DNA from: Dallia pectoralis
Lineage: Eukaryota; Chordata; Actinopteri; Esociformes; Umbridae
NCBI GenBank assembly: GCA_029465975.1
Contig: CM055745.1
Location: 9,478,790-9,542,789 of the forward strand
Direction of reading: 5' to 3'
DNA length: 64,000 nt
The notes beneath the pieces were generated by a model that searched no databases, was not told the DNA's origin, and saw nothing but the letters and a program-made list of their open reading frames with translations. The translations under genes were made by a program, and so were the position numbers. Below are positions 48,901-59,322 of the stretch, one piece after another. How positions within the stretch are numbered: position 1 is the stretch's first letter; each line of letters starts with the position of its first letter.

Positions 48901-51900
48901 GGGATCACCAGTCCTCTTCTGGCTGGGCTGGGTCAGTTTATGACAATACAACAAGCGAGGTGTGAAAAACTGAGAAACAAAATAGTCCGGGATGTCCAGG
49001 AGGGATGATGGATTTGATAGGACTTGGAGGAAGAAGTTCCAGTTGCATAAGCTGTTCCTTCAGCCGCACAGTCAGGGGCCCCAGGGAGGATCCAGCATAT
49101 GCTCCAAGCTGGAGCGGTCCCCCTGACAGAAGTGGACACAAACACAGGGAAAGGTTGGACACTAGTTCCCGGCACAATAGTATACCGAACATAATACTTT
49201 AAAAGGAGACAGGGGGGTTAGTGAGACAATGGCCATGAACGGGTAAACCCAGGACAAGTCCAGACAGATGTTAGTAGAGACAGGACACAGGAAAGGTTAG
49301 ACACCCTGCTTCCCTACGTCCCCGGCACCATAATATAGCAGCATAGATCTTTGAATGAGACAGGGGGGTCCAGTGAAGCTGGGGCCCTGAACAGGGTAAA
49401 CCCCGAAACAGGGCCCAATAGGCCGGAAAACACCCACCCACTATGCCGAGCATCAACCCAGGGACGCCAATCGACCATGACCACTCGGGCAGGTTTAGTT
49501 TTTGCTCACAAAGTTACTCGAGCTGGTGGAACAAACAAGAGCTATAGCGAGCCAGTGACATCCACACTCCAAGGAGCATATGGGAGGTTTAGTTTTTGCT
49601 CACAAAGCTACTCGAATTGAGGCTGCAACGGAGCACTATAGCGAACCAGTGACTCCACCCCACAGTTAACTGGGATAATCAGAGTTTAATTCACCAGCTA
49701 CTCGGATTGAGCGAACAAAGGAGAGCTATAGCGAACCAGTGACTCCTCCCCACAGTAACTGGGATAATCAGAGTTTAATTCACCAGCTACTCGGATTGAG
49801 CGAACAAAGGAGAGCTATAGCGAACCAGTGACTCCTCCCCACAGTTAACTGGGATAATCAGAGTTTGTTCACTAGCTACTCGGATTGAGCGAACAAAGGA
49901 GAGCTATAGCGAGCCAGTGACTCCACCCCCCAGGCAGCAGCCTGGAGGTATCGTTTTTGCTCAAAAAGCTACTCGAGAGGCAACAACAGGGAACCATAGC
50001 GAGCCAGTGACTCCACCCCCTAGGCAGCAATCGAGAGGACACCCCAGGGGAGATGTGAACCCGCAAGGCAAAGACAGCAGGGCAGAATGAGATCCGAGCC
50101 TTCCGTTCAACCTTCATACCCTGGGCCATATTACACTCAACCATAGACCTTACTGAAAAGATATGTTTTTAATTGTGATTTAAAGGTTTGAACAGAATCT
50201 ACATTTCTAACCCAGATTGGCAACTCATTCCATAATAGAGGAGCTCTATAGGAGAAGGCTCTACCTCCAGCTGTTAGTTTAGAAATTTTAGGTACAATTA
50301 GGAGACCAGCATCCTTTGATCTAAGGTTACGCGTGGGTATGTATGGCTGGACTAATTCAGCGAGGTAGGTGGGAGCAAGTTGATGTAAAGCTTTATATGT
50401 TAACAGTAGTACTTTAAAGTCTGCCCTAGCCTTAACTGGCAGCCAATGTAAAGAGGCTAAAACTGGGGTAATATGGTCAAACTTCTTAGTTCTAGTTAAG
50501 ATTCTAGCAGCCGTATTAAGTACTAATTGAAGTTTGTTTACTGATTTATCAGGGTAACCAGAGAATAGAACATTGCAATAATCTAATCTTGAGGTAACAA
50601 AAGCATGGATTAGTTTTTCTGCATCAATTTTTGATAAATAATTTCAGATTTTTGCAATATTCCGAAGATGAAAAAATGCTGTCCTTGAAATATATTTTAT
50701 GTGATCGTCAAATGAGAGATCCGGGTCAAGGTTCACTCCAAGGTTTTTGACAGTTTTTTGTGAAATGACTATACATCCGTTTAGGTTCAGCGTAAGGTCT
50801 GTCAATAAATCTCTCTGTTTCTTAGGCCCTAAAACTAGCATTTCAGTTTTATCTGAATTTAGGAGCAGAAAATTCTCTGTCATCCACTTTCGTATATCTG
50901 AATCACAAGCTTCCATAGTGGCTAATTTAGGGGCTTCTGTTTTCTGTATGTTTTCGAATTACATTACCCAAAGGTAACATATAGAGTGAGAACAGAAGTG
51001 GTCCTAAGACTGAGCCTTGTGGAACACCAAAGCATACCTTTGATTTGTTAGAGGATAAGCCATCTACACAAACAAACTGAAGTCTATCTGATAAATAAGA
51101 TCTAAACCAATCGAGAACATGTCCTCTTAGCACAACAAGGGTCTCCAATCTCTCCAAGAGAAGGGAGTGATCAATAGTGTCAAAGGCAGCACTAAGATCA
51201 AGAAGCAATAGGAGAGATGCAGAACCTTTGTCAGAAGCCAATAAAAGGTCGTTTACCACCTTAACAAGTGCAGTCTCAGTGCTATGATGGGGTCTAAAAC
51301 CGGTTTTTCGTATATATTATTTGTCTTCAGAAAGGCCGTAAGTTGTAGTGAGACAGATTTTTCTAGGTTTTTTGAAAGAAACGGGAGGTTTGATATTGGT
51401 CGGTAGTTTTTTAGAATGTCTGGATCTAAGTTACATTTTTTTAGCAGAGGCTTAATTTCTGCAATTTTTAGTGAGGTTGGCACTGATCCGGAGGACAGGG
51501 AGCAATTTATTATGTTCAACATTGATGGGCCAAGCACAGGAAGTAACTCCTTAAGTAATTTAGTTGGAATTGGGTCTAGTTGACAGTTGGTTGATTTTGA
51601 ACTATTTATTAATTTTGTAAATGTTTCAAGAGACACAGGTACAAAAGATTCAAGAGTCGCCATTGAAACTAAATCAGGGCAGCTCTGCGGGCTCTCAGGA
51701 CAACAAAGTTTTTGAGAACTGAGGCAGTTAAGGGTACAATTTGCAATTTCTTTTCTAATGTTGATTATTTTTTCATCGAAGTAGTTCATGAATTCATCAC
51801 AACTAAAGTGAAGACCCACTTTATTGGTTAAACATTGCTTTTTAGTGAGTTTTGCAATTGTGTCAAAAAGAAATTTAGGATTATTTTTGTTTGTGTCGAT

Positions 51901-54900
51901 TAGATTAGATAAGTAGGCTGATCGAGCACTTATAAGTGATTTGCGGTATAGCACAGTACTATCAATCCAGGCTAGTCTAAATACTTCTAACTTCGTGGAG
52001 CGCCACTTTCGCTCCAATTTTCTGGAGGCTTGCTTAAGTGTTCTTGTAGTGTCAGTGTACCAGGGAGCAAGTTTCTTATTTCGTATTGGTTTTGTTTTTA
52101 GGGGTGCTACAGCATCTAAAGTCTTACTTAGTATATCGTTTAGATCCTCTATTTGATTGTGTATAGATGATTTATTTATTTTTTTATTTTACCTTTCTTT
52201 AACCAGGTAGGCCGATTGAGAACAAATTCTCATTTACAACGGCGACCTGGCCAAGATAAGGCGAGAAATGTGCAAGACGACATACAACATACAGTTACAG
52301 TACACATAAAACACGAGTGCAGAGATTACAAATTTAGACACGAGTGCAAAGATTACAAATTTAGACACAATAAGACACAAAAGGCAATGCTGGTTCAGTA
52401 AAAACAGGATGAGGTGTATGTGGTTCTGTTGAGCAGCATAAATAAGGCACTAAGCGGATACATTTTAAAATATAAAAATATGGTGAGTATCATTCAACTG
52501 GATATTTAAAGAATAAAGTGAGTCTAGCAGGTAGGTCGTTTGCATGGTTTGTATGCCTGCGAATATGGGAAAGAGCATTTGAGCAATATCTGAGTAAATA
52601 ATAACAGTAATACAAAAGTCAACAGGTGTGACAATAGTGCAGGAGAGAGATGCCCACTGTGCAGGTGAGCACTGGGCATAGCATAAGGGAGAGAAGTTGA
52701 AGACAGTTAGCAGGTACATAGATCGGACAGGTGTTCGGAAAGTAGTAGTTTAAAGGCAACTGGTGATATGAGAGTTTCAAGTTTTAGGGTTTTTTGTAGT
52801 TCGTTCCAGTCATTGGCGGCTGCAAACTGGAAGGAGTGGCGGCCGAAAGATGTGTAAGCTTTTGGTGTGGCTAAGGAAATGTACCTACTGGAGCGCAGAC
52901 TGCGGGTGGGTAGGGCAATGGTAACTAGGGAGCTATGGTACAATGGGACTTTGCCTAGCAGGGAGTTATAGACAAGTTGGAAACAGTGGGTTAGACGCCG
53001 AGTACTTAACGACGGCCAGCCGACTAACGTGTAAAGCTTGCAGTGGTGGGTGCTGTATGGAGCATTTGTAACAAAGCGTATGACACTATGGTAAACCACA
53101 TCCAATTTTTCAACAGCGAGTTTGAAGCTGTTCTGTAGATGAAATTGCCAAAGTCAAACATTGGAATAATAGTCATTTTCACCAGGGCAAGTTTGGCTGC
53201 CTGAGTGAAGGAGGCTCTGTTGCGGAAGAGGAAGCCAATTCTGGACTTAATAAGTTTATTAATGTGTGGCTGAAAGGAGAGAGAGCTGTCTAACAAGATA
53301 CCTAGATATCAAGTATCAACAAATTCTAGTTCAGACCCATCTAGCGTGGCGATGCTGGGCAGACGGGCAGGTGTGGGCAGAGATCGGTTGAATAGCATAC
53401 ACTTAGTTTTACCAGAGTTTAGTAATAACTGAAGGTTTAGGAAGGAATGTTGAATGGCATTGAAACTCCTGGAGATGTTTGAGCACCGTATCTAATGAAG
53501 GGCCTGGCGTGTACAGGATGGTATCGTCTGCATAAAGATGGATCTGAGAGTCACCAGCAGCGAGAGCCACATCGTTGATGTAGCTCTACCATCATTTAGC
53601 AGGCCGAACGAGCCTGGAAGTGCGTCAATAAATGTATTAGTAGTCGTAGAATTTATGCAACGGGTTTTAAAGATCCCTACCTGGGGGGCAAAAGTGTCAC
53701 TTGTTTTAATGCTAAATGTTATAAGATTATGGTCAGATAAACCAGGATTTTGAGGAAAAATAGTTAGATCAATTACATTTATTCCCTTTGACAACACTAA
53801 ATCTAAAGTATGATTGTGACAGTGCGTAGGTCCTGAGACGTGCTGGAGAAAACCTACCGAGTCAATTATGGCACTAAATGCCTTTTGAAGAGGGTCATTG
53901 GTATTGGTATTTTCCATATGGATGTTGAAATCACCAGCGATTAAAATTGAATCTGCCATGACTACAATGTTGGACAAGAATTCTGGAAACTCACTTAGGA
54001 ACAATGTACCAGCTGTAATGCCAAACACACGGGTCTAACTCTGTGATGTCCAGTATGTGTTCTGTACCAGCTGTAATGCCAAACACACGGGTCTAACTCT
54101 GTGATGTCCAGTATGTGTTCTGTACCAGCTGTAATGCCAAACACACGGGTCTAACTCTGTGATGTCCAGTATGTGTTCTGTACCAGCTGTAATGCCAAAC
54201 ACACGGGTCTAACTCTGTGATGTCCAGTATGTGTTCTGTACCAGCTGTAATGCCAAACACACGGGTCTAACTCTGTGATGTCCAGTGTGTGTTCTGTACC
54301 AGCTGTAATGCCAAACACACACGGGTCTAACTCTGTGATGTCCAGTATGTGTTCTGTACCAGCTGTAATGCCAAACACACGGGTCTAACTCTGTGATGTC
54401 CAGTGTGTGTTCTGTACCAGCTGTAATGCCAAACACACGGGTCTAACTCTGTGATGTCCAGTATGTGTTCTGTACCAGCTGTACTGCCAAACACACACGG
54501 GTCTAACTCTGTGATGTCCAGTGTGTGTTCTGTACCAGCTGTACTGCCAAACACACACGGGTCTAACTCTGTGGTTCTTCTTCTAGGGTTTAACACCAGC
54601 ACTAATGTGGTCGTCCTGGCCGGTACAAACAGACCAGACGTCTTGGATCCTGCACTTATGAGGCCTGGAAGATTCGACAGGCAGATTTATATCGGTACGG
54701 AATCTCTTTTTACCCAGAACTCTGGTGATCATGTCAATGAAATGTCAGCCTACTGGATATAGAAATGTCAGCCTACTGGATATAGAAATGTCAGCCTACT
54801 GGATATAGAAATGTCAGCCTCCTGGATATAGAAATGTCAGCCTCCTGGATATAGAAATGTCAGCCTACTGGATATAGAAATGTCAGCCTCCTGGATATAG

Positions 54901-57900
54901 AAATGTCAGCCTCCTGGATATAGAAATGTCAGCCTACTGGATATAGAAATGTCAGCCTACTGGATATAGAAATGTCAGCCTACTGGATATAGAAATGTCA
55001 GCCTACTGGATATAGAAATGTCAGCCTCCTGGATATAGAAATGTCAGCCTCCTGGATATAGAAATGTCAGCCTCCTGGATATAGAAATGTCAGCCTCCTG
55101 GATATAGAAATGTCAGCCTACTGCGTATTGATGAATCGTACCGACAGGTCACATGCCTATTTGGAAAACCGTATCTCCGCTATCTCTCCGTTTCAGGCCC
55201 TCCGGACATCAAAGGCAGGGCGTCCATCTTCAAAGTGCACTTACGACCTATCAAACTGGACTCCGCTCTGGACAAAGACGGCCTGGCCAGGAAGATGGCC
55301 GCCGCCACACCGGGCTTCACAGGTGAGTTGAGCTGCTCTCCGCGAGCTGATGTCTTTATATGGTCAGTCCGTTTCAAACGTTCTCCGTCTCCAGGCGCCG
55401 ACATCGCTAACGTTTGTAACGAGGCGGCCCTGATCGCTGCCCGGCACCTGAGCCCACACGTGGAAGGGAAGCACTTTGAGCAGGCCATCGACCGGGTGAT
55501 CGGAGGTGGGTTGTAGCGTGTGACGGCTCATGTTCTTACTGGAATTACCTCTAGTCAGTTAACCGTACATTTTTGGGGTGGTCGGCAAAGACTCCGGTAA
55601 GAACAGCAGTCGTGTTCCTTCACCGACGGTTTTGTTCGTTTAGGTCTTGAAAAGAAATCCCAGGTGCTGCAACCGAATGAGAAGAAGACAGTGGCGTATC
55701 ATGAGGCTGGCCACGCCGTGGTGGGCTGGTTTCTACAGCACGCCGACCCTCTGCTGAAGGTAACGACCACTTTTAACGTCCTGCTCTCTGTTTTCGTCAG
55801 CGGTCGCTAAACAGAGACACATCACTTGAAGTATTGTTTGTATGTGCTAGTTTGTGTGTCTAGTGCGGTTTAGACACTGGTCATTTAGCAACACTCTTGT
55901 TGTGTACGTTGTTGTGATGGGTAAACTTTGACCTCTATCCACATGAGTTAACTGGAATTGCAACTGGTATAACTGGTGTCAGATCTGTTTGTGTTAGCCC
56001 ACCTCTATAACTGGTATCCGGTCTGGTTGGCACACCTCCATAACTGGTATCAGGTCTGGTTGGCACACCTCTATAACTGGTATCAGGTCTGTTTATCAGG
56101 TGTTTATCATCCTTCTAACACCACATAACTGTTCCCAGGTGTCCATCATTCCCAGAGGAAAAGGCCTCGGCTACGCCCAGTATCTTCCCAAGGAGCAGTA
56201 CCTGTACACGCGGGAACAGCTGTTTGACAGGATGTGCATGATGCTGGGAGGACGTGTGGCCGAACAGGTCTTCTTCGGGAAGATCACCACGGGTGCTCAG
56301 GATGACCTGAAGAAGATCACTCAGTCTGCCTATGCTCAGGTACCAGATGATGTTTAATTAAGTGAAAGCCCTCAACAAGACGTTCTGCAGGTACCAGATG
56401 ATGTTTAATTAAGTGAAAGCACTCAACAAGACGTTCTGCAGGTACCAGATGATGTTTAATTAAGTGAAAGCACTCAACAAGACGTTCTGCTGGTACCAGA
56501 TGATGTTTAATTAAGTGAAAGCCCTCAACAAGACGTTCTGCTGGTACCAGATGATGTTTAATTAAGTGAAAGCCCTCAACAAGACGTTCTGCTGGTACCA
56601 GATGATGTTTAATTAAGTGAAAGCCCTCAACAAGACGTTCTGCAGGTACCAGATGATGTTTAATTAAGTGAAAGCCCTCAACAAGACGTTCTGCTGGTAC
56701 CAGATGATGTTTAATTAAGTGAAAGCCCTCAACAAGACGTTCTGCAGGTACCAGATGATGTTTAATTAAGTGAAAGCACTCAACAAGACGTTCTGCTGGT
56801 ACCAGATGATGTTTAATTAAGTGAAAGCCCTCAACAAGACGTTCTGCTGGTACCAGATGATGTTTAATTAAGTGAAAGCCCTCAACAAGACGTTCTGCTG
56901 GTACCAGATGATGTTTAATTAAGTGAAAGCCCTGCACTCAACAAGACGTTCTGCCGGCTCAACCAGAAGGTTTTCATGGGGTACCTACATGGTTTGAGGA
57001 GACCACGTTCTCCGGCTAACAACAATGCATTTCCCTGACTCGCCACAGGGAGTTGCTAGAGAGCGTCAAAACAGCCCTGTTTGACATACTCTACATACAC
57101 CTCAGATGGTCACTGCCCTCTCTGGGACAACTGGGTGATGTGGGAACAGTTTGACCAGGACGTAAAGTCCCTCCAGTGACTTGGAGGGAAATGTTTTTTT
57201 GTTGTACTGTTATTTCTGTTGCCAATCAAGCCTGTTGTTTCCTCTTCCTGTCTTCAGGTTGTGCAATTTGGGATGAGTGAGAAGCTGGGCCAGGTCTCGT
57301 TTGACTTGCCACGACAGGGAGAGATGGTGATGGAGAAGCCTTACAGCGAAGCCACAGCAGAGCTTATAGACCAGGAGGTCCGAGATATGGTGGACAGAGC
57401 CTACCAGAGAACCATGGAGCTCATATTGAGCAAGAGAGACTGTGTGGACATGGTGAGTATTGATCTGTCAAAATCATATCTGTGGGGGGCAAAGACTCGC
57501 AGTTATATGTTACACCCTGATTAATACAATTATTATGGGATGGCTGCAACTGACAGAGTTCAGGATGCAAATGAAGGAATTTAATCCAAAGCATTTTCCT
57601 GAAACATGAATGCTTTATATAATTCACAGATTTCTCATGATGTACCCCTCAATCGCGCAGATAATACACTCACTGACACAACTATTCCTCTACTCAGACT
57701 GTCATGATTATTGCTGCTAACTGACACAACTATTCCTCTTCCCAGGTGGGGAAGCGTCTTCTAGAGAAGGAGGTCCTGGACAAGGCAGACATGTTAGAGC
57801 TGCTGGGGTCACGACCTTTTGAGGAGAAGTCAACGTATGAGGATTTTGTGGAAGGGACGGGCAGTTTTGAAGAGGACACCAGCCTGCCTGATGGCCTGAA

Positions 57901-57955
57901 GGACTGGAACAAGGAGAGAGTGGATCTAACTGAGGAGAAGTTGGCCACATCCTAA
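41499..57955 (+). CDS. afg3l1: AFG3-like protein 1, mitochondrial m-AAA protease subunit
   Basis: Sixteen exons keep one frame: 41499-41633, 41914-42001, 42918-43012, 44940-45089, 45251-45322, 45647-45771, 46047-46317, 47950-48087, 48197-48350, 54587-54694, 55197-55322, 55395-55505, 55644-55759, 56139-56339, 57258-57452, 57746-57955 (764 residues). The inner-membrane hexamer extracts and degrades proteins and matures others. Features: mitochondrial presequence, Gly/Lys linker, two membrane segments (about 115-130 and 222-245), Walker A GPPGTGKT (318-325), Walker B ILFIDE (373-378), arginine fingers RPGRFDR (435-441), zinc site HEAGH (544-548) with the later TTGAQDD. NVVVLAGTNRPD, RMCMMLGGRVAEQ and MSEKLGQVSFD favour AFG3L1 over AFG3L2. 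The protein is about 25 residues short near residue 75: an exon for the usual GFEKFF stretch is not found. TTGGTTTTCAGAAG at 42757 resembles it but runs into a stop. All catalytic residues are present. Confidence 0.93.
41598..41854 (+). repeat. Right arm of 258-bp inverted repeat (exon 1 / intron 1)
   Basis: Partner of 33092-33349 in reverse orientation. It spans the last 36 coding bases of afg3l1 exon 1, the donor CGG|GTAAAG and 221 bp of intron 1. This is the functional copy because it joins in frame to exon 2. Confidence 0.9.
42110..42185. mobile_element. Fish LINE/SINE tail fragment
   Basis: TTTATTTATATAGCACAATT and the following CAATTCAATGTGCTTTACAA match a 3' tail common to many dispersed teleost retroelements. 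The stretch of degenerate GGTCTTTAGAAC motifs after it (42300-42540) lies in the same intron. Confidence 0.45.
43003..44412 (+). repeat. 50-bp minisatellite seeded on the exon 3 splice donor, about 27 copies
   Basis: Each unit starts with TATGCAGAAG, the last ten bases of afg3l1 exon 3, followed by GTATGTGACG, the real 5' splice site. It then continues CTATAGTCTGTGTGTACAAT ATGACCCAG. The first unit is the authentic exon-intron junction at 43012/43013, and the rest lie in intron 3. Most copies keep AAG|GTATGT, so over twenty copies of the donor follow the real one. Some distal copies are longer and carry a TATTCAATAAGGTATATTCA insert. Confidence 0.95.
44458..44560. mobile_element. Short retroelement-tail fragment
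   Basis: CAAGATTCAAAGTTTTATTG and TCATGTGTACAGAGTGACTT resemble a common teleost retroelement 3' tail. The rest of the element is not recognisable. Confidence 0.4.
45410..45660 (+). repeat. Three tandem copies spanning the exon 6 splice acceptor
   Basis: Three units of about 90 bp contain GTTAACATCAGCCAATG-type sequence. Each ends with a pyrimidine tract, an AG and a version of the exon 6 start: TTCCTTAGCTACATGTGT near 45475, CCCTAGAGCTACGTGTGT near 45556, and the real CCCCAG|AGCTACGTGTGG at 45641-45658. The two upstream copies are decoy acceptors carrying about 11-12 bases of exon. Confidence 0.88.
45777..45990. repeat. (CA)n microsatellite abutting the exon 6 donor
   Basis: CA dinucleotides with GACACA interruptions begin six bases after the 5' splice site (45772) and run to about 55 bases before the exon 7 acceptor. 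Nearly the whole 275-bp intron is CA repeat. Confidence 0.93.
46420..46515. mobile_element. Retroelement-tail fragment
   Basis: AATAACACTTTATTAATCCA and CGAGGGGAAATTTGTG resemble a common fish LINE tail (TTTATTAATCCC...GGGGAAATT). Only about 90 bases remain. Confidence 0.45.
46547..47935 (+). repeat. 19-21-bp TG-rich minisatellite up to the exon 8 acceptor
   Basis: Units are TGTGTGTGTCTGGATGCTG with a variable number of TG, in about 65 copies. In the first part the 19-bp form dominates, later the 21-bp form, and the last 400 bp are irregular with longer TG runs. It fills intron 7 and ends about 12 bases before the acceptor TGTTATCAG at 47949. The three long Cys/Val ORFs are artefacts, although one reads into true exon 8. 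Confidence 0.95.
48344..48650 (+). repeat. Four copies of a 60-75-bp unit carrying acceptor, 7-nt exon and donor
   Basis: After the exon 9 donor (GAGATGGATG|GTGAGTACGG at 48350), a unit recurs that ends in TCTATGTGTCCCCAG and restarts with ATGGATG|GTGAG. The internal copies are at about 48430, 48502 and 48572; the last unit degenerates near 48640. Each internal junction thus has an AG acceptor, seven bases identical to the exon 9 end, and a GTGAG donor. Confidence 0.93.
48717..54004 (-). mobile_element. LINE insertion in afg3l1 intron 9, 5'-truncated, inactivated
   Basis: The insertion is flanked by a 7-bp target-site duplication TGTACCA (48710-48716 and 54005-54011) and interrupts the 58-bp minisatellite unit. 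On the minus strand the 3' end has an ATTTGATTGA-type tail (48717 onward). The 5' end starts inside the endonuclease domain (SILIAGDFNIHMEN, LSDHNLITF at 53950-53720). RT blocks lie at 52017-50644 (PISNLPFLSK, LLDLSAAFDTIDH, GVPQGSVLGPLLFSLY). The catalytic YADD box is missing: the frame jumps from GNVIRKH to MEACDSDIRKW near 50920-50950. Frameshifts and a nested LINE (52168-53586) break it further. The 3' UTR has internal tandem repeats (49480-49950). Confidence 0.88.
52168..53586 (-). mobile_element. Second LINE fragment nested in the first
   Basis: The 3' end at 52168 shows the TTTACCTTTCTTTAACCAGG and GACCTGGCCAAGATAAGGCG tail common in salmon and pike relatives. On the minus strand the copy starts just upstream of the RT catalytic box (HLYADDTILYT near 53530) and continues through LDSSLSFQPHINKLIKSR to the C-terminal region (RYISLATPKAYTSFGRHSF). 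It is therefore 5'-truncated, and frameshifts and stops are present. It splits the host LINE between the endonuclease and the RT. Confidence 0.85.
54012..54585 (+). repeat. 58-bp minisatellite before the exon 10 acceptor, about 10 copies
   Basis: The unit is GTGATGTCCAGTATGTGTTC, TGTACCAGCTGTAATGCCAA, ACACACGGGTCTAACTCT. A partial unit lies at 48696-48716 on the other side of the LINE, so the array existed before the insertion. The last copy runs into GTGGTTCTTCTTCTAG, the exon 10 acceptor. Confidence 0.93.
54738..55125 (+). repeat. 23-bp minisatellite in intron 10, about 17 copies
   Basis: The unit is TATAGAAATGTCAGCCTCCT plus GGA, with CTACTGGA variants. It ends 70 bases before the exon 11 acceptor (55196). 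Confidence 0.93.
55955..56100 (+). repeat. About four copies of a 34-50-bp repeat in intron 13
   Basis: Copies of ATAACTGGTATCAGGTCTGG and TTGGCACACCTC, partly degenerate, lie just upstream of the exon 14 acceptor. Confidence 0.75.
56338..56950 (+). repeat. 51-bp minisatellite seeded on the exon 14 donor, about 12 copies
   Basis: The real junction is GCTCAG|GTACCAGATG (56339/56340). The unit GTACCAGATGATGTTTAATT, AAGTGAAAGCCCTCAACAAG, ACGTTCTGCAG (51 bp) then repeats, so each copy recreates CTGCAG|GTACCAG or CTGCTG|GTACCAG. Since 51 is a multiple of 3, the reverse strand has an artefactual 206-residue ORF with a 17-residue period. Confidence 0.95.
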
Positions 57956-58405
57956 CCACATGTCTAACCCTAACCCCTGTCCCAGCACACCACATGTGCT
58001 AACCCTAACCCCTGTCTCAGCACACCACATGTGTAACCCTAACCCCTGTCTTAGCACACCACATGTGTAACCCTAGCCCCTGTCTCAGCACACCACATGT
58101 GCTAACCCTAACCCCTGTCTCAGCACACCACATGTGTAACCCTAACCCCTGTCTCAGCACACCACATGTGTAACCCTAACCCCTGTCCCAACACACCACA
58201 TGTGTAACCCTAACCCCTGTCTTAGCACACCACATGTGCTAACCCTAACCCCTGTCTTAGCACACCACATGTGCTAACCCTAACCCCTGTCTCAGCACAC
58301 CACATGTGTAACCCTAACCCCTGTCTCGGCACAACACATGTGTAACCCTAACCCCTGTCCCAGCACACCACATGTGCTAACCCTAACCCCTGTCTCAGCA
58401 CACCG
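57956..58405 (+). repeat. 35-37-bp minisatellite in the afg3l1 3' UTR, about 12 copies, telomere-like
   Basis: Starting right after the stop codon (TCC TAA), units of GTAACCCTAACCCCTGTCTC plus AGCACACCACATGT repeat. Each contains TAACCCTAACCCC, about one and a half C-strand telomere repeats. The stop codon itself lies in a related CCTAACCACATGT sequence. The array is transcribed with the mRNA if the poly(A) signal is at 58526. Confidence 0.93.
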
Positions 58406-58525
58406 CATGGGCCATGTAGGTTGGCTGAATAGAGACATTGAATCCCAGTAAACTGTTATGGCTTTTCATACCGGTATGATTTTTAAAGGTATACTGTTAG
58501 TGATTATATTTTGATACAATGTTAA

Positions 58526-58531
58526 ATTAAA
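58526..58531 (+). promoter_or_regulatory. Candidate afg3l1 polyadenylation signal
   Basis: ATTAAA, the commonest variant signal, lies 570 bp after the stop codon and is followed by a GT-rich stretch (GATGTTTGGTTT) about 25 bases on. A canonical AATAAA occurs near 58692 as an alternative. Confidence 0.45.
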
Positions 58532-58844
58532 TGAGCTCTTCACACTGGATTTCGATGTTTGGTTTATTATAAAACCATTGAAATGGCAAAAGCTTGTCCA
58601 GCTCGTCTGCGTTGGATGTAAAGTGGGAGTGGCATCAAATGTGATAACAGAGAGGTGCTCATCAGAGAACAGGGTTTAAATTATAGCCACCAAATAAAGG
58701 TGAAGCTGTGTATAAATATAACACTGTCTGTTCTGGAAACGTCTGAACAGTTTTTGAATAGCAGCTTTTCCACAGCAGCAGACAGACACCAAGGTTCAAG
58801 GCCTTCAGACAGAGTTCACAGGTTCACAGTGATTGTTGTAATGA

Positions 58845-59322
58845 GAGGCCGCTGTCAGTATGTACTCACCACTGCTGACCGGGAGAGGCAGCTGTCGATA
58901 GGTACTCACCACTGCTGACCGGGAGAGGTCGCTGTCAGTATGTACTCACCACTGCTGACCGGGAGAGGTCGCTGTCAGTAGGTACTCACCACTGCTGACC
59001 GGGAGAGGTCGCTGTCAGTATGTACTCACCACTGCTGACCGGGAGAGGTCGCTGTCAGTATGTACTCACCACTGCTGACCGGGAGAGGCCGCTGTCAGTA
59101 TGTACTCACCACTGCTGACCGGGAGAGGCCGCTGTCAGTATGTACTCACCACTGCTGACCGGGAGAGGTCGCTGTCAGTAGGTACTCACCACTGCTGACC
59201 GGGAGAGGCCGCTGTCAGTAGGTACTCACCACTGCTGACCGGGAGAGGCCGCTGTCAGTAGGTACTCACCACTGCTGACCGGGAGAGGCCGCTGTCAGTA
59301 GGTACTCACCACTGCTGACCGG
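58845..59322. repeat. 40-bp minisatellite, about 12 copies
   Basis: The unit is GAGAGGTCGCTGTCAGTATG, TACTCACCACTGCTGACCGG (40 bp). Variants are GGTC/GGCC and TATG/TAGG. It lies downstream of afg3l1. Confidence 0.95.

Noticed and set aside
56317..56937. 206-codon reverse ORF with a 17-residue period
   Set aside because: It comes from the 51-bp array at the exon 14 donor; no independent coding evidence.
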